A DNA stretch of 64,000 nucleotides, taken from contig NW_025407834.1 in NCBI RefSeq assembly GCF_003324165.1, positions 372,001-436,000 on the forward strand. The letters are read 5' to 3'. Both the position numbers and the translations under genes were made by a program. Positions 21,177-32,409 of this stretch are shown piece by piece (position 1 is the stretch's first letter; every line of letters starts with the position of its first letter). Origin of the DNA: Naegleria lovaniensis (lineage: Eukaryota; Heterolobosea; Eutetramitea; Acrasida; Naegleriidae). The notes below the pieces were generated by a model. That model did no database searches. It saw only the letters and a program-made list of their open reading frames with translations, and had not been told where the DNA came from.

Positions 21177-22784
21177 ATGCAGCCATCCTCCTCCGACCAG
21201 CAACCATCAAACAACAACAACAGCAACAGCAACAGCAACACCAACTCATCAACACCTGCTACCACCAAGTCGACTCTTAATAGCATTACTCAAGAGGCGA
21301 TTCAAAACGTTGCTAAATATCTTCCAGGAGGAGATACTAAGAGAGCGGAACAAGAGATTGTCAAGGATCGAAAGTTTTGGAATAACCAACCTGTACCTAA
21401 GATTTGTAAGTTTGTGATTTGATGGTCTGCCTATTATAATGAATATATTATTTATATCATCACTGTATCATGATTTCAATCACGATCAAACATTATGTAT
21501 CATCATCCATTATGATTATCGTCGTTGTTGTATGATGATTGTAACCCATCGTATTCAACAGATGAAAAAGTTGAACAACTCGGAGAAATTGAAACTAAGA
21601 CTGTAGATCAAGTTCAAGCCACTCCCTATACTCTTCCAAAAGGTTATGAATGGTACGATTTAGATGTCAATTCCGAAGAAGATATTTCCAAACTCTATTC
21701 TCTATTGGAGGGTAATTACGTTGAAGATGATGATGCCATGTTTCGTTTTGCATATACAAAAGAGTTTCTCAGATGGGCACTTGCTCCTCCTGGATATAGA
21801 AAAGATTGGCATTGTGTCGTGAGAGTGGAATCATCCAAAACATTTGTTGGATTCATTGCTGCCATTCCCATGTTGATTGGATTGAGACATGAATTTAAAA
21901 ATGAGAGTTCAAACTCGACGTCGTTGGAAACTACGAGTGTTTCCATGGAAACAACGACGAATAGTGATGCTGAAAAATTTGAAAAAAGCGTTAAAATGGT
22001 TGAAATTAACTTTTTATGTGTACACAAGAAATTAAGAGAAAAGAGATTGGCACCTCTCCTGATTGGTGAAATTACTAGACGAGTGAATTTAACCAATGTA
22101 TGGCAAGCCATTTACACTGCTGGTGTGATTATTCCACGTCCTATCAGTAAGGCAAGATATTATCATCGTAGTTTGAATCCAGAAAAATTGATTGATATCA
22201 AATTTAGTTCCATTCCACCTTTTGCAAAGAGTTTCCAAAATCCATTAGAAGTCACTAAAAAGTATTACAAGATGAATGTTAAAGAAAGATTACCAACAAT
22301 GCGTCCATTACGTAAGAAAGATTGTACTCAAGTAACCAAATTATTGAATGACTATTTAAGTCATTTCAAAGTAGCACCATTCTTTACAAAAGAAGAAGTT
22401 ACTCATTGGTTCGTTGGAAGAGAAAATGTCATTTACTCATTTGTCATTACTGCTCCTGACAATGATGATAAGATTCTTGATTTTATTTCCTTCTATTCTC
22501 TTCCAAGTACAATTATTGGTAATCCAAAACATCAAGTGTTGAAGGCAGCGTATTTATTCTTCTATACTTGTTTGAACACCAATGTTGAATCTCTCATGAA
22601 GAGTGCACTCATTGAAGCTCAAAATAGAGATTTTGATGTCTTTAATTGTGTGAATATTATGGACAATCAACAATTCTTAGACAAGTTGAAATTTGGTACT
22701 GGAGATGGATATTTATATTATTATTTATTTAATTACAAATTCCCAGATTTACAACCTGAACAAGTTGGTTTGACCATGCTTTAA
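21177..22784 (+). CDS. NMT: Glycylpeptide N-tetradecanoyltransferase (N-myristoyltransferase)
   Basis: Transfers myristate from myristoyl-CoA to N-terminal Gly of nascent proteins. Two exons, 21177..21415 and 21562..22784; the GTAAGT...CAACAG intron splits a Tyr codon so that FWNNQPVPKIYDEKVEQLGE reads through. Visible signatures: LPKGYEWYDLDV, DDAMFRFAYTKEFLRWALAP, PPGYRKDWHCVVRV, VEINFLCVHKKLREKRLAPL (myristoyl-CoA site), VIIPRPISKARYYHRSLNP, and the extreme C-terminus VGLTML, whose terminal Leu carboxylate is the catalytic base in this family. The N-terminal extension is Asn/Ser-rich. Length is normal for the family. No frame problem. Confidence 0.95.
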
Positions 22785-23213
22785 ATGTTTGGGACTTGTT
22801 GGAATGAATAGTCGTACTGCAGCAGTAGTTGTAGGTCAATAAAGGACTTGAACGTTTCGGAACAGTGAACAATCCCTCAGTGTGCTCCCTTACTTCTTTG
22901 CCTCTCTCCATACTGTATGGAGACCGTTGTCAATGCACGCTTTTGAATCTCGAAACGACGAAACTGTTCGTACGCTTGTTGATGGCTGGGTATAATTGAT
23001 CGTTTGACACTTGTCGATGTGTTGGTTGCACCTGTTAGCAAAAAGCCCATGCCAACAGCACACCGAATTCGAGAAGAGCTGTAAATTTTTTATTCCCTTA
23101 AAAAAAATTGAGAACGACGAGATTTGAACCAATCATCAATTCTCTCTAAACTCTGGATGTTGTACGAGCATCTCATGAAACACAATACATAAATCTCTGT
23201 TTGATAATAGTAA
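22785..23213. other. Intergenic region; isolated B-box-like site on minus strand
   Basis: Between NMT and the HU-domain gene. On the minus strand, complement of 23120..23130 reads GGTTCAAATCT, one mismatch from the RNA polymerase III B box, followed 12 nt later by eight T (complement of 23100..23107). I could not fold a cloverleaf or find a good A box, so no RNA gene is called. Short open frames here look accidental. Confidence 0.3.
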
Positions 23214-24916
23214 ATGCCTTCGGAACAAGAAATGGACAATGAAAGTATTGCTGACTCTAAAAGCATACATTCTCAAACATCATCATCCATTCAACACTCG
23301 TATACGATTGAAGATCTACTCAAAGATTGTGAGAGAATTCTTCATACCCAATACGGTCTTAAACCATCATCACCGTTCCGTGATGTCAAATATCCATTAT
23401 TAAAAGAGATTTGGGACTCCATCGGAAGATACTTGTATCAACAATTAGAAAATGTAAAATCTGTCAGTGTAAACAATATAGGGAGGTTTTCATTTCTAAC
23501 TTCTCTTCTCCATACAGGTAATAACGGAATCATTGAAACAAAAAAGGTTGTATTTGTAATGAGTGAGGCATTTGCAAGAGATTTCAATCTAAAACTACGA
23601 AGAAATTATCGAAAATTTGTCGACAATTCAATACCTACCGTAGAAGTTAATTATTTTCTTGTTGCACAGAAATGCTGTACAACGAAAGAAATTGTTCTTT
23701 TTGTCATGAAAATATTAAGGAATCGATTAGGGGAAATAATGTCAGGAGGAAAGAAAGTTCGAATTGATTTTTTCAGTGTTGGATCTCTCAAGTGTGATAA
23801 AAGAATAGTTTCAGATTTTGAATTTGTAGATGCCTTGAAACAACCAATCACAGAAAAGCAATCAAGTACGGGAAAGATGAATTCAGGATCTCATCGAATC
23901 ACCTCGTCCGAAGATTTACAGTTAATGGCTTCAAGAACACGAAAGAATTCAATCAAACCTTCTTCTTGGAGAAACATGCTCCTTTTATCTCAAATGAATG
24001 ACAAACAACATACGAAATCAAAGGATCCCAATGATGATTCAATTTCTGTGCATTCTTCAGTTTCATCTAGAAGTGCCAGAAGTTATACCATCAAGAATCA
24101 ACACCAGTTTCAACGACCTGCAACAGCTTCTTCAACTGGTTCACTAACACCACGACAAGTACCACGAGGTAACGCTTTGAACGCGGTGAGAAGCTTACAA
24201 TCAGGAGAAAACAACCAGGGCAGGCCTCTTTCTTCCAATTCAACAATACAGCATTCACCAAGAAGTCAGCTCACAATAGGGATGAAACCAATAATGGTTC
24301 GTGTATTTCCAACAGGAGTAATACCAATCAGAACTCAATGAACAAGGTGGAATTGATGAATCATCAATTTTCTGCTGCCTTAAATTATGGACCTCACGAC
24401 AATGGCTTCAGACAACCTAATGCACATGCTGCAGCGACTGTCATGAATTTAGCAGTTCAAAGATATGCACAACAGCTGGAAAGTACGAGGAGAGAACAAC
24501 AACAAGACTTGGATTTATTCTATCGGCAGCTCATTCACAATGTTTGTGTCAGTGAAGAATTGAGAAGAAGAAAACGGGAGGAGGCACAACAAGTTCAAAC
24601 ACAACTCGTTCAACAAATGCAACATGCACTCCTGCGAAAAAGATCGGATGATGAACAGTATTCCAATTATTTCAACAATGAAGAGGATTCAGACTTGGAT
24701 AAGAACAAGAATGGTCTCTTAATGGGATTCAAAAAGAGTGCAAGAGGGTCCAGAGACTCGAATGTGCAATTAAGGTCTTCGCTTCCAAACCCTCAAATGC
24801 AAAGAGCATATCCCTTTCTGTCCATTGACGAACAGAGCCCGTTGCAACAAGGTCTTCACATTCCCAACAGGTTCGAGTTGAAAAATTTCTTTGACGAGAC
24901 AGTGCGTAGTAAATAG
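23214..24916 (+). CDS. CCDC81-like protein with eukaryotic HU-type domains
   Basis: The first block (23214..24341) carries two HU/IHF-like domains of the type found in CCDC81, a centrosome/cilium-associated family. Domain one: FRDVKYPLLKEIWDSIGRYL, VKSVSVNNIGRFSFLTSLL, KKVVFVMSEAFARDF. Domain two: CCTTKEIVLFVMKILRNRLG and KKVRIDFFSVGSLKC. A Ser-rich spacer follows. The second block (24338..24916) is basic coiled coil (QRYAQQLESTRREQQQDLDL, RRRKREEAQQVQTQLVQQM), matching the general plan of the CCDC81 C-terminus. The blocks overlap by four bases (ATGA) in different frames, and upstream of 24338 the second frame is open well into the first, so one gene with a single-base slip in the Ser-rich region is more likely than two genes. 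Confidence 0.7.
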
Positions 24917-24935
24917 TTTTACAGCATCCCATTAT

Positions 24936-26909
24936 TTATATCTGTGTAAATTGTTGATAGTATTGATAATATTGTTGGTAGTATTGCTTGTACTGATCTA
25001 AACTCCATCGTTGATCTCCAGATTTGAGCTTTTTAGTTTCAGAAGTGGCCATTTCAACTCCATTTTCAAGTCTTCTCTTTCTTTGAGATTCATACTGTTC
25101 GTCTTCTAGTTTCTTAATTGCCTCTTTAACTTTTTGTACGGTTTGAATAGTTTGAAATTGATACACATATTTTTGAAGCAGTAGTTGCAATACTTCAATT
25201 TTGAAAGAGATGGTCACAATACTAGAGTTCTTCTTAGAAACTCTTTCAGAATCGATATGTGGTGATGGCATTCCCCATAGAGATAGATAATGTTGCACAA
25301 CTCTATCAACAGATTCTTCATCTTGCATGTCATCTTCATGTGAACCAACAGGAGCGCTGTAATATTCCAAATTTAGCAGTTTTTCAACGAGATCTGCATT
25401 GGCAGTATTACCAGTGCTCAAAACAACATCATTTTCAAACTCTAGTAGGGCTTGATATGCCTTCTTAGTGGTTTTGAATTCATCAATACATTGGTTAAAT
25501 AAAGTTCTTGCTCTTTCAACATCTTTTCTAACTTTCCAAACAAAATTGGCATGTTGTAGTTTGAAATAGCATCTTGCCATTGTACCAACAATGTTCTTCT
25601 CTTGTTCTCTATAAATGATTTCAATTTTATCAAAATTGTCTGATGAAGATCTATATAAATAATGAATGGCATGAGTCAACGATTCTAAATGTCCAATACA
25701 TCTAGATTTGATTAAATCATTATATACTTGCTCAATCATTTCTGGTTTAGAATTATTCATCTCTAAATATTCAGCAAATTGAATATGAACCTGATATCTA
25801 TTCTTTAAGACGCTATAGGAAGTGAGTCTATGGTATACTTGTACGACTTGATCATGAAGATTTTGCTTTTCCAAGAATGAAATGTATCGATTCCAAAACT
25901 CAGTGTAGTAAGAGCAATAAACAATAAATCTTTCATGAGTTTGAATGACATGTTCCAATGTACACCACTTGGTGTTATTCTTCTTTTCAAATTCTTCTTC
26001 TTCATTCTCAATATATCTTCTAAAATGTTCCAATTCATGCTCTTGGAATGGTTGAACATGAAAATATGGTCTTCTAATGTGATCTTCAAAGGGTCTAATC
26101 CTTTCCAATTCTTTTTTTGTTGGTAAATATAAATTCTCTCTCCAATAGGTGGTTAAATCATTCAATTTGTTAGAGGCCTTATAAGCATTCATTTCTTCTG
26201 GAGTGTGAGCATATTGTTCCACTGTTAAGATTTGTTGGGATGATTCTTGTTCCTTTCCATCACTTCCTGTTGTAGAAGATGACTCTTGTTTTGGTGTATG
26301 AGTTTTCATAAAATCTTTAAACTGAGACCAAATCAATGTCAAATCTCTACATGGAACTTGAATTGCTCGCTTATACAACTTGACAACATTTTCTAGTTCA
26401 TCTTGTGATGTTTCAAATTCAATGTACTTTTCCCAGAGAATACGAGCATAGTAATCATTACCAATGGATTGGAGCGCTCTTTCAAATAATGCTCTAATTT
26501 CCGATACATCTTGAGATTGTTCAGCAACAAACAGACAGTAGTGCGACCATAGATCTGGATTATTAGAAATTCCAGTCTTTTTATCAATTGCCTTTTCATA
26601 GACTTGAACCGTTTGATTAAAATCTTTTGAAACTTGATAGGTTAATTCCGCATACTTTTTCCAATACCCGAAAAGGAGAGGAAATTGAGCAAGAAATTGA
26701 GAATATGAATCTAAAAGCTTTTGGGAAATATCTAGGCTTGACGGGTTCATACCAAATTCAATTTCCAAGAGAGTAATGTATTTTTCCCATGTATAATAAT
26801 CGCATGGATTTGCCGTTAAGACACTCTCATATTCTTTCATAAACTCTTGTGGTGTTTTTGTTGTGGTTGATGATCCCGAAGAAGTGTGCTGATGATGATA
26901 ATTATCCAT
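24936..26909 (-). CDS. PRPF39: Pre-mRNA processing factor 39 (PRP39), HAT-repeat protein
   Basis: U1 snRNP-associated splicing factor built of half-a-TPR (HAT) repeats. Repeats are evident throughout: DYYTWEKYITLLEIEFG, PLLFGYWKKYAELTYQV, VYEKAIDKKTGISNNPDLW, ARILWEKYIEFETSQ, LYKRAIQVPCRDLTLIWSQF, then after a linker a second array (ERFIVYCSYYTEFWNRYISF, VYHRLTSYSVLKNR, HANFVWKVRKDVERARTLF). This two-array layout with a linker containing LWREN-like text (TYWRENLYLPTKKELERIRP) is the PRP39 pattern. I place the start at ATG 26909; an upstream GTG at 26945 is in frame but not a normal eukaryotic start. The C-terminus is basic, then Tyr/Gln-rich. Single exon, convergent with the CCDC81-like gene. 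Confidence 0.88.
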   Translation of the reverse strand: MDNYHHQHTSSGSSTTTKTPQEFMKEYESVLTANPCDYYTWEKYITLLEIEFGMNPSSLDISQKLLDSYSQFLAQFPLLFGYWKKYAELTYQVSKDFNQTVQVYEKAIDKKTGISNNPDLWSHYCLFVAEQSQDVSEIRALFERALQSIGNDYYARILWEKYIEFETSQDELENVVKLYKRAIQVPCRDLTLIWSQFKDFMKTHTPKQESSSTTGSDGKEQESSQQILTVEQYAHTPEEMNAYKASNKLNDLTTYWRENLYLPTKKELERIRPFEDHIRRPYFHVQPFQEHELEHFRRYIENEEEEFEKKNNTKWCTLEHVIQTHERFIVYCSYYTEFWNRYISFLEKQNLHDQVVQVYHRLTSYSVLKNRYQVHIQFAEYLEMNNSKPEMIEQVYNDLIKSRCIGHLESLTHAIHYLYRSSSDNFDKIEIIYREQEKNIVGTMARCYFKLQHANFVWKVRKDVERARTLFNQCIDEFKTTKKAYQALLEFENDVVLSTGNTANADLVEKLLNLEYYSAPVGSHEDDMQDEESVDRVVQHYLSLWGMPSPHIDSERVSKKNSSIVTISFKIEVLQLLLQKYVYQFQTIQTVQKVKEAIKKLEDEQYESQRKRRLENGVEMATSETKKLKSGDQRWSLDQYKQYYQQYYQYYQQFTQI

Positions 26910-27087
26910 TTTTTTAAACAAAAAAACTTTCGTTGAACTGGCCACAACACCATCCTTCGTTGATTGTCAATTGTAATCTCAGTTGTTGCTGACAGAATCT
27001 GGTTTTAATAAGAACGATGGAATAATTCATTACGGATCAACAGACACAGATGAAATACTTTAGAAAAAAATTTTCTTCATTTAACGG

Positions 27088-29193
27088 ATGCTTGCAGATC
27101 ACACTCTCGACAGCCCTCTTCCTCCTCTCCCCGAAGCCATTGAAACGTATGAACAAACAAAGACCAATGTGTATGATCTGTTAAGGAATGCTCCTAATAC
27201 TCTCCCTTTAGAATTTAATGGGGTCAGTTCAAGATGTGTTGCTCTGCTATTTGATTTTCAAAAAACGGAACAAACATCTCTAAATCATCTGACTCCGGAA
27301 GAAAAGGCTTGTTATTTGTGTAGCATTATATTACATGAAGTACATGATACACTTCATTCTTTGCATGATATTGCTGAAGATAAGGTGGTGAAAGGAGAAG
27401 TATTGTCCCAAAACGAAATTCAGTTTATTAAGGATCTGACGCAACAATACAACACCTTACTTGAAGATATACTCCCCGATCTGGAGGTGATGGCGGAGCA
27501 GCAAAACCCAAGTACAAGTTTTATTGGTTCCAATTCTCAAACGATGGTTGGAGTTGATCCACAGCAACAAAGAGCTGATAGAATTATCATTATGGATCAT
27601 GAGAGTAGGAGCGGATTGGAAAGCAGACAGAGAATGAACAGATCGAACTCTCTTGCTTCCAAATTGAAGGATCTCACAAAGGAATATATGGATATGAAGA
27701 AAGCCAACCTCAGTACACTGTTGCTATCGGAAGATCAAGTTTCCCAATTCGAAAATCGACACATATCCATGTCCAATGAAAGCCTCATGTATTATACTAC
27801 AGTAATGCTAGTATCTTCGGTGGATGATAATCACAAATTTCGACATTTATTTCTTTCAAATTATCGAATGTATCTTTCATCCACCAACGACATGTTAACT
27901 ATTAAGAAAAGAATTGAGTTGTATGATATACAGAAGGTATCAAAGCCTTCCAAAAGTGATGCTGATTTGATTGACATAACTCTGTCTGGTACAGCTCAAG
28001 GAAGAGAATTAGTATTATACACAAACGAATGTAGCAAGTTGAGAGAGGAGATTGAAAAATGTATTGAAATGTACAAATCTCCTTCCCTTCTTCAAGAAAC
28101 ATCAATAGAAAATTTGGAAAACTCTTCTAAAAGAGTGCAAAATGAAAAAGTTTCGATTGAGGTTACAATAAGAAAAGCAGATAAATTAAGGCCAAGCCCA
28201 AAGAAAAGAATCGACAACCCCATTTTTTACATGGGAATTGGAAATCCAGAACACTTTGGTCAAAATAGAGAAGAGAGAGTCAAATCTAAATCAGTGAAGA
28301 CAGGACGCTCCCCTGAATGGAACGAGACGTTTACGCTTGATCTATTACCCAGTAATGAATTACTGCTGGACGTTCGACTCTACAGCAAAGTTGGTGCAAC
28401 GAAGAATGATTTTGCTTACGGTGTGGTTAATATTCCACTGAAAGAAATTCTCATTCCAAAAGAAGAAACGAAAGAGATGAAATCAGAGCTGAAAGGAAAG
28501 TGGGAAATTTGGTGTGGAATGAGCAAGACAGACACTGGAACTAGAAAGGAAGTGGTTGGTGATCTATTTGCCACGATCAAACTACTTCAGGATCCACAAG
28601 CTCTCCCAACGTGGCTTACGAATCAGCTGGCTCAGCCAAAAACCACTCTTCCTTTGGCTTGTTTGTACACCAAATTTCTGCTTTTTGAAAACTGCCAAGA
28701 GGTTCCATACATTTATGGCTCAAATATTGATGAGAGTAAGACACAAATGTTTGACTCAACCACTGATATTGTGTCCATCATTCAACAACAGTCCAACTCT
28801 TTGACTGCTTTGATAGACACAAGAACCAAAAGAAAAATATACACTCTCGAAAAAAGTTCGTTCTTAAAGAAAGAGTACACCATCAGAGATCATGAAGGCA
28901 ACGTTTTTGCAAAATGTTTCCACAAGATGAAGACGATTCGCAAAACCAAAATTAGAATGTATTTAATGAACGGGGAGTATTTGTATTCGATGGAAGGTGG
29001 TTGTTTTGATGACAAGAAGAAGGATAATGAAGTGATCGTCTTGAATAGTTTGGGTTATCCTGTTGCAAGCGTTCTCTTTGGAAATAAGATTAGCGGAAGA
29101 GGAAAAATGATCATGGTCACAATATTGGATCCTCTTGTTGACAGACCGCTGATTATTACGTTTTGTCTTTATGTTTTGAGAACGACAAATTGA
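27088..29193 (+). CDS. PH-like, C2 and LURP-one/scramblase-like domain protein
   Basis: 701 residues, one exon. Residues 20 to 140 are helical. Residues about 200 to 335 look like a PH fold (LFLSNYRMYLSSTNDML, IELYDIQKVSKPSK, ELVLYTNECSKLREEIEKC). Residues about 352 to 495 are a C2 domain (VSIEVTIRKADKLRP, TGRSPEWNETFTLDLLPSNE, LLDVRLYSKVG, WEIWCGM), though the Asp residues for calcium are only partly present. Residues about 520 to 701 resemble the LURP-one-related/tubby-like barrel shared with phospholipid scramblases (RKIYTLEKSSFLKKEYTIRD, HEGNVFAKCF, RMYLMNGEYLYSMEG). All three domain types work at membranes. Likely a peripheral membrane or lipid-binding signalling protein; exact role unknown. 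Domain calls are by eye. Confidence 0.7.
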   Translation: MLADHTLDSPLPPLPEAIETYEQTKTNVYDLLRNAPNTLPLEFNGVSSRCVALLFDFQKTEQTSLNHLTPEEKACYLCSIILHEVHDTLHSLHDIAEDKVVKGEVLSQNEIQFIKDLTQQYNTLLEDILPDLEVMAEQQNPSTSFIGSNSQTMVGVDPQQQRADRIIIMDHESRSGLESRQRMNRSNSLASKLKDLTKEYMDMKKANLSTLLLSEDQVSQFENRHISMSNESLMYYTTVMLVSSVDDNHKFRHLFLSNYRMYLSSTNDMLTIKKRIELYDIQKVSKPSKSDADLIDITLSGTAQGRELVLYTNECSKLREEIEKCIEMYKSPSLLQETSIENLENSSKRVQNEKVSIEVTIRKADKLRPSPKKRIDNPIFYMGIGNPEHFGQNREERVKSKSVKTGRSPEWNETFTLDLLPSNELLLDVRLYSKVGATKNDFAYGVVNIPLKEILIPKEETKEMKSELKGKWEIWCGMSKTDTGTRKEVVGDLFATIKLLQDPQALPTWLTNQLAQPKTTLPLACLYTKFLLFENCQEVPYIYGSNIDESKTQMFDSTTDIVSIIQQQSNSLTALIDTRTKRKIYTLEKSSFLKKEYTIRDHEGNVFAKCFHKMKTIRKTKIRMYLMNGEYLYSMEGGCFDDKKKDNEVIVLNSLGYPVASVLFGNKISGRGKMIMVTILDPLVDRPLIITFCLYVLRTTN

Positions 29194-29285
29194 AGGGTAA
29201 ATAAAATATCTTGTCATTGTAGATCAACAACAATTTGGCGCCAGGTTCTACAGAAAAAATATCGACACGGTCGTTCCATTCATTC

Positions 29286-32254
29286 ATGATGCATATTTCA
29301 TTCTGCGACCAGCAAATTGAAGAAATCGATCTTGAGCGGGTAAGTGTCGATTCATTTCATTGTCTTTATCAATTTGTAACAAAAAATATAAAATATATTT
29401 TCGCACAGTTCGGAGGAGAGGAAGACAGAAAAACGCTCTCCCTCGTTAAAAGCTTGGATTTGTCCCGAAATCATATTCATCGACTTTCCAATTTGCAAAC
29501 ATTTACATCGTTGAATATTTTAAATATATCCAGAAACAAATTACGTAAGTCATTACCGTGTGACTAGAGAGCCCATCATCGAATGTAATAATAATTTGTT
29601 TCGTTCGCTATAGGAAAACTTTCTGGACTACCTCTAGGATTAACAAAATTGGATGTATCTCATAATTTACTTACAAAATTAATTGGAATTGAAATTTTGA
29701 GCTCATTACAAGAGTTAAACGCAAGTTACAATCATATCAATCACACATACAATGTATTTATTACTCTAGGAAATTTAACATCTCTAAATCTATCAAATAA
29801 TCACATAAAACAATTAGATGGCATGGAACATTTAGCAAAACTTGTGGATTTAAATGTAATGAACAATGAAATTAGTAGCTTTGATTCGATACGAGGATTA
29901 GCCAATCTAAGAAATTTGCAACATTTAAAAATTAAGGGAAATCCAATTGCCAAGTAAGTTTCATTGAGTGTGCTTCTTCTTTGATTCAATACATTACTTC
30001 AAAAAGACATTCCAACTATGTCCACTCACTTTCCAATTTGGTTCCATCTTTGGTCCATGTGGATCATGTTGATCTCAATAGTGGACTTGTTGATGAGTTA
30101 GAATCTGTTGCAAGTACAGTGTGTCATTCGAATTACACAACAACAGCTGCAACCACATCGGATGAAGATTCAGAATATTCAGAGCCGTCCTCACTTCGAG
30201 CAAGAAGAAGATTTAGCTTTCAATCCGATGTTGAGAACATGTCAACTTGTTCTGCAGCCTTTATAAAAAGACCTGAAACACCACAAGGAAGAATTCAACG
30301 ACAAGAATATCAACCACTCCAAGTTCATACGACTCATCATGAAAAATTAGCTCGACCATCCAGCGCTCCCAAACGATCCAATGCCTCTTCGTCCTATGTC
30401 AAGAGATCCATGAATTCATTTAGACCATCAACAACCACCAATGCATCTACTAGTTTAAACACTGTTCAAGATCCTTCAAATAAGACAGTCAGCAATAGAG
30501 AACTCGATGATGTCAAATTGGTATTAACTCAACAACAACAAGAAAATTCTAGACTTGAAAAAGTCAATGAAAATTTGAGAGGAGAAATTACATCTCTAAA
30601 GAGTACGATCAAAACTCTACAACAAGATTGTGATACTTTCAAATCCTCTAATGAAAATATTTTAATGGAATTGGAATCTCTTAGAACAAGATATGATCGA
30701 ATGCAACGAAACTATCGAAATGTTCAACAATTATATAAGGAAGAAAAACAAAAGAGAATTACATCCGATGAAGGAAGAAATGAATTACAAAAACAAGTAT
30801 CTAAAATGAGAGTGGCTCTTCATCACCACAAATCACGATTAGATATTGAACACAAAGAAAAAACTCATAATTATGACATGTTGAAGGAGCAACACGAACA
30901 AACCAAACAAGATCTTGTTGTCTTGTTGGAATATGTTTCAATTATTGAACAACGATCTTTTCAACAACAACAAGTATTGGATGACATAACCAATCTCATT
31001 CATCAAGAAAATGAAATCAATATTAAGGAAAGTATTACAGCAAGTTTATTATCCACACAAAACACTCTTGAAACGCATACACCTGAAATGACTGAACGAG
31101 TGAAAAACATACTGGAAAATTATCAGCCTGAAAGATTGGCTAAAAAGAGTAGTAGCAGAATGAAAGGCAATCCAAACGTTCGAAATTTCAATGAATTGAG
31201 ACATTTGGTGCATCCGCAAGCCAATTCAAGTACTTACAAATGGGAAACAACTTTAAGAAATAATCCTCAAGTCCTCTCTTCGGCTTTGGAAACATCTCAA
31301 CCTCAGCACCCGATCGCATGCGCCTCATCTTCTCTCAGTGCTCATCATTCAATGAAAAAGAAACCCGTAGAGAGTAATAGTAATAGTAGTCATGGTACTC
31401 CAAGTCAGTTGTTATCTTTAAACCATTCTTCTCACCCAACTATGAGTCGAGAATCAAAAATTTCAATCACCAAAGATCAATCCATACACAATTCTCACAC
31501 CAAGCATTCTCCAACCATAACCATTCCTTCAGTATCACCTGAAAAGAAACCATCTTCTAACATTCAAAAAGATCTTGGATCATCACAAATACTAAAGATT
31601 ATTGAGGAACAAAATCAAAATCTCATTACTCAGCTCAAATCCAATGAATCTTTTAGCAACTCGAATTTTGAAGAAAAAGCAGAACTACTTTCAACTCTCA
31701 ATGATCTAACACGAGTCGATGTGAGTTCAAGTCATGAAAATTTATATTCATTTTCACCAAAAGATAAGAATACAATAGAAACAACAACCTATTTGAATCA
31801 TACCAATATGGAGAGTAGTGATTCTACTCTTTCAACTAGTGACAGACAAGATCCAGTAGAGGTACTTTCTAAAATGTCGCCCTCAGAGCTTCAACAATTG
31901 TTGGCAGAATTATCTCATCAATATTCCACACATGAAATTCCTTCTCAAGCCATGTTCACGACCACAACAACTTCTGCATTGACCAGTGATTCCATCAATG
32001 TTTCATCAAATAACAACCCAATGACTGATAGAGATAGTTCTTCTTTATGGAATGATCTAAACGTTGGAATTACTCCAAAAGAAAGTGATATCACTCTAAC
32101 CAGGGATGTTCACTTTCCCTCACCAGAGAAACAAACACTCACAAGTCGTACCTCACCCTACAAGAATGAAAGAGAAATGATTGTAAAACAGAGATTGCAT
32201 GAACGTTTGGCACTTGAGAGAAAGAAAATGGGAGTTGGAGGATTGGATTTGTAA
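29286..32254 (+). CDS. Leucine-rich repeat and coiled-coil protein
   Basis: N-terminal SDS22-type LRRs: VKSLDLSRNHIHRLSNLQTF, LNILNISRNKL, LTKLDVSHNLLTKLIGIEIL, LTSLNLSNNHIKQLDGMEHL, LVDLNVMNNEISSFDSIRGL, capped by LRNLQHLKIKGNPIA. A long coiled coil follows (LDDVKLVLTQQQQENSRLEK to about residue 330 of the last exon), then a Ser/Thr-rich tail ending in a basic helix. Three introns: 29340..29408 (69 nt, stopless and divisible by three, so it could be read through), 29545..29613 and 29954..30006; all start GTAAG. I start at ATG 29286, the first ATG in frame. LRR plus coiled coil is typical of centrosomal and axonemal scaffolds (CEP97/CEP72-like), an architecture-based inference only. Confidence 0.75.
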
Positions 32255-32409
32255 AATAATAGGAGGAGGGTTTGAATGGATCCTCTGTAAAGCACCGTGT
32301 CTTATGGCTGCAGCAATTGAATGGTCGCTCACTTTTTGAACGGAGATTTGAAGCGCGACCACGGAGAGAACGATCATTGAAGGAAAATTATGAAAAAATA
32401 TTAAAAAAA

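Noticed and set aside
24338-24916. Separate gene overlapping the HU-domain gene by ATGA
   Set aside because: Operon-like overlap is not expected here and the frame is open far upstream; one gene with a slip is simpler.
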